In this document: positions 47,826 to 56,831 of the stretch, in pieces
How the letters are laid out: every line of letters starts with the position of its first letter
Numbering within the stretch: the first letter of the stretch is position 1
Assembly: GCF_003634585.1 (NCBI RefSeq)
Contig: NZ_RBLG01000005.1
Coordinates: 1-64,000 of the forward strand
Direction of reading: 5' to 3'
Source of the DNA: Gillisia mitskevichiae
GTDB lineage: Bacteria > Bacteroidota > Bacteroidia > Flavobacteriales > Flavobacteriaceae
Length of the DNA stretch: 64,000 bases
Program-made: the position numbers and the translations under genes
Notes under the pieces: generated by a model
What the model saw: only the letters and a program-made list of their open reading frames with translations
Database searches by the model: none
What the model was told of the DNA's origin: nothing

Positions 47826-48137
47826 TTATTTTTCTATCTCACCATCCCAATCGGTAATACCACCCATTAAGTTATAAGCGTTTTCAAAACCTTGTTGTTT
47901 CATTAAGGCACATGCTTGAGCACTTCTTGCTCCAGATCTACAGTACACATAATAACTTTTCGATTTATCTAATTTCTCGATCTCATCTAAAAAGCCTTGT
48001 CCCTTGTAAATATCAATATTGATTGCTGTTGGAATATAGCCTTCAATAAATTCTTCTTCTGTACGTACATCTAGGATTACGGCATTATTATCTTCGCCAA
48101 CATCTTTAGACCACTGTTCTTGAGTAAGGTTTTTCAT
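47826..48137 (-). CDS. Rhodanese-like sulfurtransferase
   Basis: A 103-aa single-domain cytoplasmic rhodanese (GlpE/PspE-like). VILDVRTEEEFIEGYIPTAINIDI leads to the active-site loop YCRSGARS with C66, and ALMKQQGFENAYNLMGGITDW closes the fold. Transfers sulfane sulfur to thiol acceptors. First gene of a two-gene unit with the lipoprotein rhodanese. Confidence 0.9.
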   Translation of the reverse strand: MKNLTQEQWSKDVGEDNNAVILDVRTEEEFIEGYIPTAINIDIYKGQGFLDEIEKLDKSKSYYVYCRSGARSAQACALMKQQGFENAYNLMGGITDWDGEIEK

Positions 48138-48349
48138 ATTTATGATTTTTATGCTTAACTAATAGTAAATTGAAATGTAAATATAATGTAAAGGATATTA
48201 TCTAATAATTTCAGAATAGAAAAAATTAAAAAATTATAAGCTACCATATAAACGTTCATTTATATAGTTTATTGAGTTTAGAACGATTTCATCCATTTTG
48301 AATAAAAAACATTTAACAAAATATTTAAAGTTAGATTGAAGATTTGAAT

Positions 48350-48383
48350 TACATTTGTACATACAAATATTGTAGATACAAAT
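48350..48383 (+). promoter_or_regulatory. marR -7 box and overlapping operator
   Basis: TACATTTG (48350-48357) fits the -7 consensus and overlaps the near-perfect palindrome ATTTGTACATACAAAT (48353-48368). Its half TACATACAAAT recurs as TAGATACAAAT (48373-48383), reaching into the ATG. A repressor bound here would block transcription, as expected for MarR autoregulation. Confidence 0.6.
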
Positions 48384-48834
48384 GAAAATAGAAGAATTAT
48401 TAAAAACAGATCAAACTCTTCCTCCTTCGCGGAAGCTGCTTCTTAGCATTTTACATACTACAAATTTGATAAACGATAAAATCTCCGAAACATTAAAACC
48501 TTTTGATATAAGTATATCTCAATTTAATGTTCTAAGAATATTAAGAGGACAGAAAGGTAAGCCAGCTAATTTATCTACAATTCAAGAACGAATGATTAGC
48601 AAAATGAGTAATACCACTCGGCTAGTAGACAAATTAATCGTAAAGGAATACGTAGAAAGATCTATTTGCCAAATGAATCGTAGAAAAGTGGAAATAAATA
48701 TCACCTCCAAAGGATTAGAAGTTTTAAAGGTTATAGACCCTCTAATAGATAAAACTGAGGAATTAATTACTAACCAATTATCTCCTTCAGAAGTAGAATC
48801 AATCACAACTAATTTACAAAAACTATTAAAATAG
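48382..48834 (+). CDS. MarR-family transcriptional regulator
   Basis: A 150-aa winged-helix regulator: ISISQFNVLRILRGQKGKPANLSTIQERMISKMSNTTRLVDKLIVKEYVERSICQMNRRKVEINITSKG covers the DNA-binding domain (about 45-112), flanked by dimerisation helices. It starts an operon with a nitroreductase (6-base gap) and a YceI protein, which it probably controls together with itself; the palindrome at 48353 is the likely operator. Confidence 0.92.
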   Translation: MKIEELLKTDQTLPPSRKLLLSILHTTNLINDKISETLKPFDISISQFNVLRILRGQKGKPANLSTIQERMISKMSNTTRLVDKLIVKEYVERSICQMNRRKVEINITSKGLEVLKVIDPLIDKTEELITNQLSPSEVESITTNLQKLLK

Positions 48835-48840
48835 AAAATT

Positions 48841-49473
48841 ATGAGTACTTATATAGACGATTTAAATTGGCGTTATGCCACCAAGAAATTCGATTCAAAT
48901 AGAAAGGTTTCAACGCAAGATCTTCAAACCTTATTAGAAGCTATTCAACTTACAGCTTCATCTTATGGTTTGCAACCTTATGAAATTATTGTTGTAAAAG
49001 ATGCTGCCTTAAGAGAAGAATTAAAAGCAGCGTCATGGAATCAAACTCAGATTACAGATGCTTCAGAAATCATTGTATTCGCTAACAAAACAGAAATTAC
49101 CACAAACTATGTAGATTCTTATCTACAAGATATTGCACAAACGAGAGATCTTAAGATTGAAGATCTACAAGGTTTAAAAGGAATGCTAGAGTCTACTATT
49201 TTAAAACTTAATCCAGAAGATCAGAGTGCTTGGGCAGCTAAGCAAGCATATATAGCATTAGGAAATTTTCTTTCTGCCGCAGCAAATCTAAGAATAGACA
49301 CCTGTCCTATGGAAGGCTTTGATGTCACTAAATACGATGAGCTTTTACATTTAAAAGATAAAGGTCTTACTACAGCTGTTATAGCAACCGTTGGATATAG
49401 AAGTGAAGAAGATACCACGCAATTTGCAGCAAAAGTTAGAAAAAGCAAAGAAGATTTAATAAATAATTTATAA
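48841..49473 (+). CDS. NAD(P)H-dependent nitroreductase-family oxidoreductase
   Basis: A 210-aa FMN flavoprotein of the NfsB type: LNWRYATKKFDSNRKVSTQDLQTLLEAIQLTASSYGLQPYEIIVVKD, WAAKQAYIALGNFLSAAANLRIDTCPMEGFD and VIATVGYRSEEDTTQFAAKVRKS. Reduces quinones or nitroaromatics. Second gene of the MarR operon; its substrate may be the MarR inducer. Confidence 0.92.
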   Translation: MSTYIDDLNWRYATKKFDSNRKVSTQDLQTLLEAIQLTASSYGLQPYEIIVVKDAALREELKAASWNQTQITDASEIIVFANKTEITTNYVDSYLQDIAQTRDLKIEDLQGLKGMLESTILKLNPEDQSAWAAKQAYIALGNFLSAAANLRIDTCPMEGFDVTKYDELLHLKDKGLTTAVIATVGYRSEEDTTQFAAKVRKSKEDLINNL

Positions 49474-49492
49474 ACCAATTAAGAGAATAATC

Positions 49493-50062
49493 ATGAAAAA
49501 AAATCTATTAAAAGGAGCTGCTGCTTCAGTAATTGTTTTAACAACATTAGCATTTACAACGATGAAAAAAGAAATTAATATCAAAGAAAGTAACGTAACC
49601 TGGACAGGTAAAAAAGTTACGGGATCGCATACAGGAACTATTCAATTAAAAAGCGGATTCTTTAATATGGAAGACGAAAAATTGATAGGTGGTGAGTTTG
49701 TAATGGACATGTCTAGCATTTCTAATACCGACCTTTCTGGAGAAAGTAAGCAAAAACTGGAAGGTCATTTAAAATCTGAAGATTTCTTCGGGGTAGAAAA
49801 ACATCCTACCGCCAAATTAGTAATCACTAATATAGCTTCGAAAGGAAATGGATCTTACGGTGTAGTCGGGAACCTTACTATAAAAAACATCACAAAACCT
49901 GTAACTTTCGATTTGGAGATAAATGATAATTCTGCATCTGCAAAATTATCTATTGATAGATCTAAATATGATGTAAAATATGGCTCTGGAAGCTTTTTCG
50001 ATGACTTAGGAGACAAAACGATCTACGACAATTTTGATCTTGACGTAAATTTAAAATTCTAA
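49493..50062 (+). CDS. YceI-family protein
   Basis: A 189-aa exported protein: an N-terminal signal (about 1-24), then the lipocalin-like YceI barrel (ESNVTWTGKKVTGSHTGTIQLKSG, GGEFVMDMSSISNTDL, HLKSEDFFGVEKHPTAKLVITNI, LTIKNITKPVTFDLEI). YceI proteins bind isoprenoid lipids in the periplasm. Last gene of the MarR unit. Pairing with a nitroreductase suggests a role with quinone-like compounds. Confidence 0.9.
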   Translation: MKKNLLKGAAASVIVLTTLAFTTMKKEINIKESNVTWTGKKVTGSHTGTIQLKSGFFNMEDEKLIGGEFVMDMSSISNTDLSGESKQKLEGHLKSEDFFGVEKHPTAKLVITNIASKGNGSYGVVGNLTIKNITKPVTFDLEINDNSASAKLSIDRSKYDVKYGSGSFFDDLGDKTIYDNFDLDVNLKF

Positions 50063-50109
50063 GTTCAGATAAATCTATTTCAACTTAAGTATCATTTTGG
50101 AGAAAACCT

Positions 50110-50139
50110 TTGTCAATTCAACAATGATACTTATATTTG
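50110..50139 (+). promoter_or_regulatory. trp operon promoter
   Basis: TTG (50110-50112), a 19-base spacer and TATATTTG (50132-50139). The start site would fall at about 50144-50146, almost exactly at the leader-peptide ATG (50145). A 10-bp inverted repeat AAGTATCATT/AATGATACTT (50087-50096, 50123-50132) spans the -33 box and could be an operator or the end of the yceI transcript. Confidence 0.7.
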
Positions 50140-50144
50140 AACCA

Positions 50145-50207
50145 ATGAAAAATAATACAGTACATACTTGGTGGTGGAGTAACTTACGTCAAAACGTCGT
50201 GAAGTAA
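50145..50207 (+). CDS. trpL: trp leader peptide with three Trp codons
   Basis: A 20-codon ORF, too short for normal gene finding: starts MKNNTVHT and continues WWWSNLRQNVVK. Codons 9-11 (50169-50177) are TGG TGG TGG. Ribosome stalling at these codons when charged tRNA-Trp is scarce would be the sensor for attenuation at the hairpin at 50232. Little or no 5' leader precedes the ATG. Confidence 0.85.
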   Translation: MKNNTVHTWWWSNLRQNVVK

Positions 50208-50248
50208 CACTGCTATAGTATTTTCATATACAAGGCTTGTCTCACGAC
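50196..50248 (+). promoter_or_regulatory. Proposed trp antiterminator pairing
   Basis: GTCGTGA (50196-50202), within the end of trpL, is complementary to TCACGAC (50242-50248), which forms the loop and right arm base of the terminator. A ribosome stalled at 50169-50177 would leave this pairing free; a ribosome reaching the stop codon would cover it and allow the terminator to form. Confidence 0.6.
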
Positions 50249-50260
50249 AAGCCTTTTTTT
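50232..50260 (+). terminator. trp attenuator (intrinsic terminator)
   Basis: AAGGCTTGTC (50232-50241) and GACAAGCCTT (50246-50255) form a perfect 10-bp stem with loop TCAC and a T run, 25 bases after the leader stop and 25 bases before trpE. Confidence 0.88.
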
Positions 50261-50285
50261 GTTTAATTTTTTCTGAAATAATAAC

Positions 50286-51680
50286 ATGTATACTTTAAAG
50301 ACCACTTTTAAAAAACTACTTGCAGACACTCTTACTCCGGTAAGTGTCTATCTTAAAATTCGTGATAAATACCCCAATAGTTTATTGTTGGAGAGTAGTG
50401 ATTATCACGCTAACGATAATAGTTTTTCCTATATATGTTGTAATCCTATTGCTTCTATTAAAATAAAGAACGGAGAAATAAAGGAACTATTTCCAGATGG
50501 TTCAAAAAGAGTTACTGCTATTACCCCTGAAATTAAAGTTTCAGAAGCAATTCAGAAATTTTCCTCTTTTTTTAAAACAGAGAACTCCAATTTCAAGTTT
50601 ATAAATAATGGCCTTTTTGGATATATTGGATACGACGGTGTTCAATATTTAGAAAATATTAAGATCGAGAAAAAGAAAGGAGATCTTGAGATCCCGGAAG
50701 TTTATTATGCGGTTTATCAAAACATTATAGCGATCAACCATTTCAATAATCAAGCTTATATTTTCGACCATAATTATAATTCTGAAAGCAAACTAGAAGA
50801 AATCTCTCAGCTTATAAAAGTGAAGAATTTTGCAAGTTATAATTTCAGAAAAGACCATGCTCCTATCTCTAATCTCACCGATTCAGAGTTTATGGAAAAC
50901 GTGAAATTAGGAAAGAAACACTGTCAACGTGGCGATGTTTTTCAGTTGGTACTCTCCCGCAGATTTACTCAAAACTTTAAGGGAGATGAATTTAATGTGT
51001 ATCGCGCATTAAGAAGTATCAATCCTTCTCCATATTTATTCTATTTCGATTATGGAGACTTTAAGATCTTCGGAAGTTCTCCGGAAGCGCAATTAGTGGT
51101 TTCCGATGGAAAAGCGGAGATCCATCCAATAGCGGGAACTTTTAAGCGTACAGGAAATGATGAGCAAGATGCTGCTTTAGCTAAAGAATTATCTGAAGAT
51201 GATAAGGAAAATGCAGAACATGTAATGTTGGTAGACCTTGCCAGAAATGATCTAAGTAGGCATAGCACAAATGTAAAAGTGGAGAATTACAGAGAAGTAC
51301 AATTCTTCTCCCATGTTATTCATTTAGTGAGTAAAGTAACTGGGACTAAAAATAAAGAAGTTAGTACCATGCAAATTGTGGCAGATACTTTTCCTGCAGG
51401 AACCCTTAGTGGTGCCCCAAAACATAGCGCTATGACTCTTATTGAAAAATATGAGAATGTGAATAGAAGTGCGTATGGAGGCGCCATTGGCTTTATGGAT
51501 TTTCACGGAAATTACAATCACGCCATCATTATTAGATCTTTTGTTAGTAAAAATCATCAACTACATTATCAGGCTGGAGCAGGTATTGTTTCTGAATCTA
51601 ATGAAGAAAATGAATTGCAAGAAGTGTATAATAAGTTAGGGGCATTAACTCAGGCAATTGAAATTGCAGAAGAAATTTAA
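50286..51680 (+). CDS. trpE: Anthranilate synthase component I
   Basis: With TrpG converts chorismate to anthranilate. 464 aa. The chorismate-binding domain is clear: KLGKKHCQRGDVFQLVLSRRF, FGSSPEAQLVV, HPIAGTFKRTGNDEQD, ELSEDDKENAEHVMLVDLARNDLSR and FPAGTLSGAPKHSAMTLIEKYE. The N-terminal LLESSDYHANDNSFSYI (the LLES motif) is where tryptophan feedback-inhibits. First structural gene of the operon after the attenuator. Confidence 0.97.
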   Translation: MYTLKTTFKKLLADTLTPVSVYLKIRDKYPNSLLLESSDYHANDNSFSYICCNPIASIKIKNGEIKELFPDGSKRVTAITPEIKVSEAIQKFSSFFKTENSNFKFINNGLFGYIGYDGVQYLENIKIEKKKGDLEIPEVYYAVYQNIIAINHFNNQAYIFDHNYNSESKLEEISQLIKVKNFASYNFRKDHAPISNLTDSEFMENVKLGKKHCQRGDVFQLVLSRRFTQNFKGDEFNVYRALRSINPSPYLFYFDYGDFKIFGSSPEAQLVVSDGKAEIHPIAGTFKRTGNDEQDAALAKELSEDDKENAEHVMLVDLARNDLSRHSTNVKVENYREVQFFSHVIHLVSKVTGTKNKEVSTMQIVADTFPAGTLSGAPKHSAMTLIEKYENVNRSAYGGAIGFMDFHGNYNHAIIIRSFVSKNHQLHYQAGAGIVSESNEENELQEVYNKLGALTQAIEIAEEI

Positions 51681-51681
51681 A

Positions 51682-52314
51682 ATGAAAGAGAACGAAAATA
51701 AAAATATAGCAGCAAAGATCGAATTTCAAACTGGCAAGAGAACTTCAGTTTTAGTGATAGACAACTACGATTCCTTTGTGTATAATTTGGTGCATTACCT
51801 AGAAGAATTGGACTGTGAAGTAACGGTTGTTAGAAATAACGAAGTGGATCTGGACATGATCGCCAAATACGATAAGATCTTACTTTCTCCTGGCCCCGGA
51901 ATTCCCGATGAAGCCGGCTTATTAAAGGAGATCATTATACGTTATGCTCCTACAAAAAGCATCTTGGGAGTTTGTTTAGGCCAACAAGCAATTGGAGAAG
52001 TTTTCGGCGGAAAATTGATCAATTTAGAATCGGTTTTTCATGGAGTTTCTACTAAGATCAATGTTTCTGTGGAAGACGAGAGTTTGTTTAAGCATATAGA
52101 TAAGGAACTAATGGTGGGAAGATATCATTCTTGGGTGGTAGATCCAAATTTGCCGGGAGTCTTAGAAGCTACATCTTTCGATGAAAACGGACAAGTTATG
52201 TCCCTACGACATAGGGAATATGATGTTAAAGGCGTTCAATTTCATCCCGAATCGGTATTAACTCCTATGGGTAAACAAATGATGAAGAACTGGGTTATAG
52301 AAAGCAGAAAGTAA
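51682..52314 (+). CDS. trpG: Anthranilate synthase component II (glutamine amidotransferase)
   Basis: Supplies ammonia from glutamine to TrpE. The ATG at 51682, one base after the trpE stop, gives 210 aa; an in-frame ATG at 51658 inside trpE is less likely. Residues from about 24 form the GATase1 domain: VLVIDNYDSFVYNLVHYLEE, LLSPGPGIPDEAG, GVCLGQQAIGEVFGG with the nucleophilic Cys, and GVQFHPESVLTPMG with His/Glu. The extra 20 or so N-terminal charged residues are longer than in most TrpG proteins. Confidence 0.95.
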   Translation: MKENENKNIAAKIEFQTGKRTSVLVIDNYDSFVYNLVHYLEELDCEVTVVRNNEVDLDMIAKYDKILLSPGPGIPDEAGLLKEIIIRYAPTKSILGVCLGQQAIGEVFGGKLINLESVFHGVSTKINVSVEDESLFKHIDKELMVGRYHSWVVDPNLPGVLEATSFDENGQVMSLRHREYDVKGVQFHPESVLTPMGKQMMKNWVIESRK

Positions 52315-52318
52315 AAAG

Positions 52319-53314
52319 ATGAAACATATACTTAACAGATTAATCAATCACGAAACCATTTCGAAACAGGAAGCAAACGAAGTTTTGGTAAATATTTCGA
52401 AAGGAGAATATAACCAGAGTCAGATCGCTGCTTTTTTAACGGTTTATATGATGCGAAGTATCACCATAGATGAGTTAGAAGGATTTCGGGACGCACTTTT
52501 AGAACTTTGTCTTTCTGTAGACCTTAGCGATTATAATGCTGTAGATCTTTGTGGAACTGGAGGCGATGGAAAAGATACATTTAATATCTCTACGCTTTCT
52601 TCATTTATAACTGCCGGAGCGGGAATCAAGGTTTCCAAACATGGTAATTATGGGGTTTCTTCTATTAGTGGAAGCTCGAATGTAATGGAATATTTGGGGA
52701 TTAAATTCAGTAATAAAACAGATTTTTTAGAGCGTTGTATAGATAAGGCTGGGATATGTGTTTTACATGCTCCCCTATTTCATCCAGCAATGAAAAATGT
52801 TGCGCCTATTAGAAAATCGTTGGCGGTAAAAACCTTTTTCAATATGTTGGGGCCCATGGTAAATCCTGCATTTCCAAAGAACCAGTTGGTTGGAGTTTTT
52901 AGTTTAGAATTGGCAAGAATGTATGGATATCTCTATCAGAACACCGATAAGAATTTCACTATTTTACATGCCTTAGATGGGTACGATGAGATCTCTTTAA
53001 CAGGTGCAACCAAAACAATTTCAAATTCTACGGAAGGAATTTTAGAACCTTTAGATTTTGGAGTAGAAACTTTAAATGCTTCTGAAATTTCAGGTGGAAA
53101 TTCTATAGAAAATTCTGCCAAAATATTTGTTGATATATTGGAGGGGAATGGATCCATTCCACAAAACAATGTTGTTTGTGCTAATGCAGGGATGGCAATT
53201 GCAACTTCTACAGGATGCACACCTATGGAAGGTTTTGTGAAAGCACAAGAATCCTTGAATTCTGGAAAAGCACTGACAGCTTTGAAAAAATTACAAGAAC
53301 TAAGCGCGGCCTAA
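52319..53314 (+). CDS. trpD: Anthranilate phosphoribosyltransferase
   Basis: Joins anthranilate to PRPP. 331 aa, with VDLCGTGGDGKDTFNISTLSSFITAGAG (PRPP-binding), KHGNYGVSSISGSSNVMEYLG, and FHPAMKNVAPIRKSLAVKTFFNMLGPMVNP (anthranilate site). Starts 4 bases after trpG. Confidence 0.96.
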   Translation: MKHILNRLINHETISKQEANEVLVNISKGEYNQSQIAAFLTVYMMRSITIDELEGFRDALLELCLSVDLSDYNAVDLCGTGGDGKDTFNISTLSSFITAGAGIKVSKHGNYGVSSISGSSNVMEYLGIKFSNKTDFLERCIDKAGICVLHAPLFHPAMKNVAPIRKSLAVKTFFNMLGPMVNPAFPKNQLVGVFSLELARMYGYLYQNTDKNFTILHALDGYDEISLTGATKTISNSTEGILEPLDFGVETLNASEISGGNSIENSAKIFVDILEGNGSIPQNNVVCANAGMAIATSTGCTPMEGFVKAQESLNSGKALTALKKLQELSAA

Positions 53315-53329
53315 TTAAATTGTAAATAA

Positions 53330-54118
53330 ATGAATATTCTAGATAAAATTATTGCTGATAAACGAAATGAAGTTACACTTAAAAAACAGCTTATTTCTGC
53401 TCAAGACTTAGAACGTTATCCGCTTTTTGGTTATAAAACCAATTCCCTGGCAACTGCTTTAAGGAATAGTTCTAGCGGAATTATTGCAGAACATAAACGA
53501 AGATCTCCATCTAAATCTGTGATAAATCAGGATCTAAATGTGCAGGATGTTGCTTCTGGATATGAAAATGCAGGAGTTTGCGGAATGTCTGTACTTACCG
53601 ATGGAAAATATTTTGGCGGATCTTTAGATGATCTTATTCTGGCAAGAACTTCTGTAAAAATGCCATTATTAAGAAAGGAATTTATTATTGATGAATACCA
53701 GATTTTGGAAGCCAAAGCCCATGGTGCAGATGTAATTCTACTAATTGCTGCAGTATTAACTCGAGATGAAATAAAGGCCTTTTCTGAATTGGCTAAAAGT
53801 TTAGGTTTAGATGTTTTATTAGAGGTCCATAATTTAGAAGAACTAGAGAAATCTATCATGCCTAGCCTTGATATGTTAGGTGTGAATAACAGGAATTTGA
53901 AAACTTTTGAAGTGAGTACCGAGATCAGCAAACAACTTTCAGAAAAGATTCCAAATGATTTTGTGAAGGTTTCAGAAAGTGGAATTAGCAGTGTGGAAGC
54001 TATTAAGGATCTAAAAAATTACGGCTATCAAGGTTTTTTAATTGGTGAGAATTTTATGAAGACCACCGATCCCGGAAAAAGTGCTGCTCAATTTATTCAA
54101 GAATTAAACGCACTTTAA
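53330..54118 (+). CDS. trpC: Indole-3-glycerol phosphate synthase
   Basis: A 262-aa TIM barrel closing the indole ring. IIAEHKRRSPSKSVI, GMSVLTDGKYFGGSLDDL, PLLRKEFIIDEYQILEAKAHGADVILLIAAVL and KVSESGISSVEAIKDLKNYGYQGFLIGENFM are typical. Separate from trpF, unlike the E. coli fusion; the genes are one base apart. Confidence 0.96.
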   Translation: MNILDKIIADKRNEVTLKKQLISAQDLERYPLFGYKTNSLATALRNSSSGIIAEHKRRSPSKSVINQDLNVQDVASGYENAGVCGMSVLTDGKYFGGSLDDLILARTSVKMPLLRKEFIIDEYQILEAKAHGADVILLIAAVLTRDEIKAFSELAKSLGLDVLLEVHNLEELEKSIMPSLDMLGVNNRNLKTFEVSTEISKQLSEKIPNDFVKVSESGISSVEAIKDLKNYGYQGFLIGENFMKTTDPGKSAAQFIQELNAL

Positions 54119-54119
54119 A

Positions 54120-54788
54120 ATGAAGGATCTCAAATTGAAGGTTTGTGGGATGAAGCATTCAGAAAATATTCTGGCGGTGGCAGCTTTAATACCCGATTAT
54201 CTCGGTTTCATCTTTTATGAAGGATCTCCTAGAAATTTTTCAGGAGAAATCCCGGAAATAGATACAGCTATCAAAAAAACTGGAGTTTTTGTAGATGCTG
54301 AGATCGAGTTTATTTTAGATAAGGTTAAAAAATACAATTTCAACGCGATTCAACTTCACGGAAAGGAATCAGCTGAATATTGCAAAGAATTAAGATCAGC
54401 CTTGGGTCAAAATAATTCAGCAGAAATTATAAAAGTGTTTTCTGTGAAAGAGAGCTTCGATTTTGAAGAACTTATACCTTACGAAGGTGTCGTAAATTTC
54501 TTCCTTTTCGATACAAAGGGGAAGAATAAAGGAGGAAACGGAATTGCTTTTAATTGGGAGCTATTAAAAGATTATCCGTCCTCTACTCCATTCTTTCTTA
54601 GTGGAGGAATTGGTCTAGATGAAGTTTTAAAAATAGAAAAACTTTATGCTTATCTTGAAAAAAAGAATAAATCGAAGTTGCTTTTTGGAATAGATGTGAA
54701 TAGTAAATTTGAAATTGAAGCAGGATTAAAAGATGCAAATGCATTAAAAAATTTTAAAGATAATTTGGGTTTAGATATCCAAGTATAA
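54120..54788 (+). CDS. trpF: Phosphoribosylanthranilate isomerase
   Basis: A 222-aa TIM barrel. [33 protein letters not shown] holds the catalytic Cys; [52 protein letters not shown] with the catalytic Asp, and FLSGGIG follow. It begins one base after the trpC stop and precedes trpB by 10 bases. Confidence 0.95.
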   Translation: MKDLKLKVCGMKHSENILAVAALIPDYLGFIFYEGSPRNFSGEIPEIDTAIKKTGVFVDAEIEFILDKVKKYNFNAIQLHGKESAEYCKELRSALGQNNSAEIIKVFSVKESFDFEELIPYEGVVNFFLFDTKGKNKGGNGIAFNWELLKDYPSSTPFFLSGGIGLDEVLKIEKLYAYLEKKNKSKLLFGIDVNSKFEIEAGLKDANALKNFKDNLGLDIQV

Positions 54789-54798
54789 TATAGAAAAC

Positions 54799-55980
54799 AT
54801 GACTTATCAGGCAGATGAAAAAGGTTATTACGGCGAATTTGGCGGAGCATATATTCCCGAAATGTTATATCCTAATGTAGAAGAATTAAGGCAGCAGTAT
54901 ATACAGATCATGCAAGAAGAATCTTTTCAGAAGGAGTTTAAAGAGCTCTTAAAAGATTATGTAGGAAGACCTACTCCGTTGTATTTTGCTTCCAGACTTA
55001 GCGAAAAATACAACACCAAGATCTACTTGAAACGTGAAGATCTTTGTCATACTGGTGCTCACAAAATAAATAATACTATCGGCCAGATCTTAATGGCGAA
55101 AAGTTTGGGCAAGAATAGGATCATTGCAGAGACGGGAGCAGGTCAACACGGTGTCGCAACCGCCACAGTATGTGCATTGATGGGGATTGAATGTATAGTA
55201 TATATGGGGGAAATAGATATTGATCGCCAAGCTCCAAATGTTGCCAGAATGAAAATGTTGGGCGCTACTGTAATTCCTGCGAAATCTGGAAGTAGAACAT
55301 TGAAGGATGCCACCAATGAAGCGATTCGTGATTGGATAAACAATCCGATAGACACGCATTATATTATTGGATCTGTAGTAGGACCTCATCCCTATCCAGA
55401 TATGGTGGCACGATTTCAAAGTGTAATCTCAGAGGAAATTAAATCTCAACTTCTGGAAAAAGAAGGAAGAGAAGCGCCAGATTATGTGGTGGCTTGTGTT
55501 GGAGGTGGAAGTAATGCTGCGGGTATTTATTATCATTATTTAGATAATCCAGAAGTGGGAATTATAGCAGTAGAAGCTGCAGGAAAAGGGATTTTATCGG
55601 GTGAAAGTGCCGCAACTTCTGCGTTAGGGAAAGAAGGAATTATCCACGGTAGCAAAACCTTATTAATGCAAACTCCCGATGGACAGATCACCGAGCCGTA
55701 TTCCATTTCTGCAGGATTAGATTATCCAGGGATAGGGCCGATGCATGCTAATTTATTTAGATCTGGAAGAGCTGAATTCATTTCAATTACAGATGCAGAT
55801 GCTATGAAAGCTGGACAGGAATTAGCCAAATTAGAAGGAATTATTCCCGCTATTGAGACTTCCCATGCCTTAGCCATTTTTGAAGATCGAAAATTCAAGA
55901 AAGATGATATTGTAGTATTAAATCTTTCTGGACGTGGAGATAAGGATCTGAGCACTTATATAGAATACTTTAATTTATAG
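54799..55980 (+). CDS. trpB: Tryptophan synthase beta chain
   Basis: PLP enzyme that condenses indole with serine. 393 aa, with [37 protein letters not shown] carrying the PLP Lys, [17 protein letters not shown], and the phosphate-binding [13 protein letters not shown]. All hallmarks of the TrpB1 type that pairs with TrpA are present. Confidence 0.97.
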   Translation: MTYQADEKGYYGEFGGAYIPEMLYPNVEELRQQYIQIMQEESFQKEFKELLKDYVGRPTPLYFASRLSEKYNTKIYLKREDLCHTGAHKINNTIGQILMAKSLGKNRIIAETGAGQHGVATATVCALMGIECIVYMGEIDIDRQAPNVARMKMLGATVIPAKSGSRTLKDATNEAIRDWINNPIDTHYIIGSVVGPHPYPDMVARFQSVISEEIKSQLLEKEGREAPDYVVACVGGGSNAAGIYYHYLDNPEVGIIAVEAAGKGILSGESAATSALGKEGIIHGSKTLLMQTPDGQITEPYSISAGLDYPGIGPMHANLFRSGRAEFISITDADAMKAGQELAKLEGIIPAIETSHALAIFEDRKFKKDDIVVLNLSGRGDKDLSTYIEYFNL

Positions 55981-55989
55981 AATATTAAA

Positions 55990-56751
55990 ATGAATAGAAT
56001 TCAATCGAAATTACAAGAGGATAAAAAACTTCTTTCCATATATTTTACCGCAGGTTATCCACAAATTGATGATACCGTGTCTATTATAGAAGATCTTGAA
56101 AACAATGGGGTAGATATGATAGAAATTGGCTTGCCGTTTAGTGATCCTTTAGCAGACGGACCAACCATACAAGAAAGTAGTACTAAAGCATTAAAAAATG
56201 GAATGACCACAGAAAAGTTATTTCAGCAATTAAAAGATATCAGAAAAACGGTAAAAATCCCATTGATCATTATGGGATATTTTAATCCTATGCTTCAATA
56301 TGGAGTGGAAGATTTCTGTAAAAAATGTGAAGAAATCGGGATAGATGGTTTAATTATTCCAGATTTACCAGTAGATGTATATTCAGAAAAATATCAAGCT
56401 ATTTTCGAAAAACATAACCTCATCAACGTATTTCTAATAACTCCTCAAACTTCGGAAGAGCGAATTAGATTTATAGACTCTGTTTCCAATGGGTTCATTT
56501 ACATGGTAAGCAGCGCAAGTGTTACCGGTTCTACATCTGGATTTGGTGAAGATACTAAGGATTACTTCAAAAGAATATCTGAAATGAATTTAAAGAACCC
56601 ACAAGTTGTTGGCTTTGGGATTAATGACAAGCAAAGTTTTAAGGAGGCAACTGAATATTCCAACGGAGCAATAATAGGAAGTGCCTTTATTAAGGATTTA
56701 AATAAAAATGGAACTAGTAAGATCTCAGATTTTGTAAAAACACTTAGATAG
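55990..56751 (+). CDS. trpA: Tryptophan synthase alpha chain
   Basis: Cleaves indole-3-glycerol phosphate and channels indole to TrpB. 253 aa. IYFTAGYPQIDDT, MIEIGLPFSDPLADGPTIQESSTKAL (catalytic Glu), GLIIPDLPVD (catalytic Asp), MVSSASVTGSTSGF and VGFGINDKQS are conserved. Last gene of the trp operon, 10 bases after trpB. Confidence 0.96.
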   Translation: MNRIQSKLQEDKKLLSIYFTAGYPQIDDTVSIIEDLENNGVDMIEIGLPFSDPLADGPTIQESSTKALKNGMTTEKLFQQLKDIRKTVKIPLIIMGYFNPMLQYGVEDFCKKCEEIGIDGLIIPDLPVDVYSEKYQAIFEKHNLINVFLITPQTSEERIRFIDSVSNGFIYMVSSASVTGSTSGFGEDTKDYFKRISEMNLKNPQVVGFGINDKQSFKEATEYSNGAIIGSAFIKDLNKNGTSKISDFVKTLR

Positions 56752-56831
56752 CTTTAACCATACTCTAACAAGGCATTAATACTTTTTATGAATGTTTAGC
56801 TTTACCTTTAATTAAACTTAAAGATACAGTC

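Noticed and set aside
54650-55419. Minus-strand ORFs inside trpF/trpB
   Set aside because: They are shadows of strongly conserved genes, with no family signature of their own. The same holds for the opposite-strand frames within acn, pyc, dnaB, guaB, pyrD and the TonB receptor gene.
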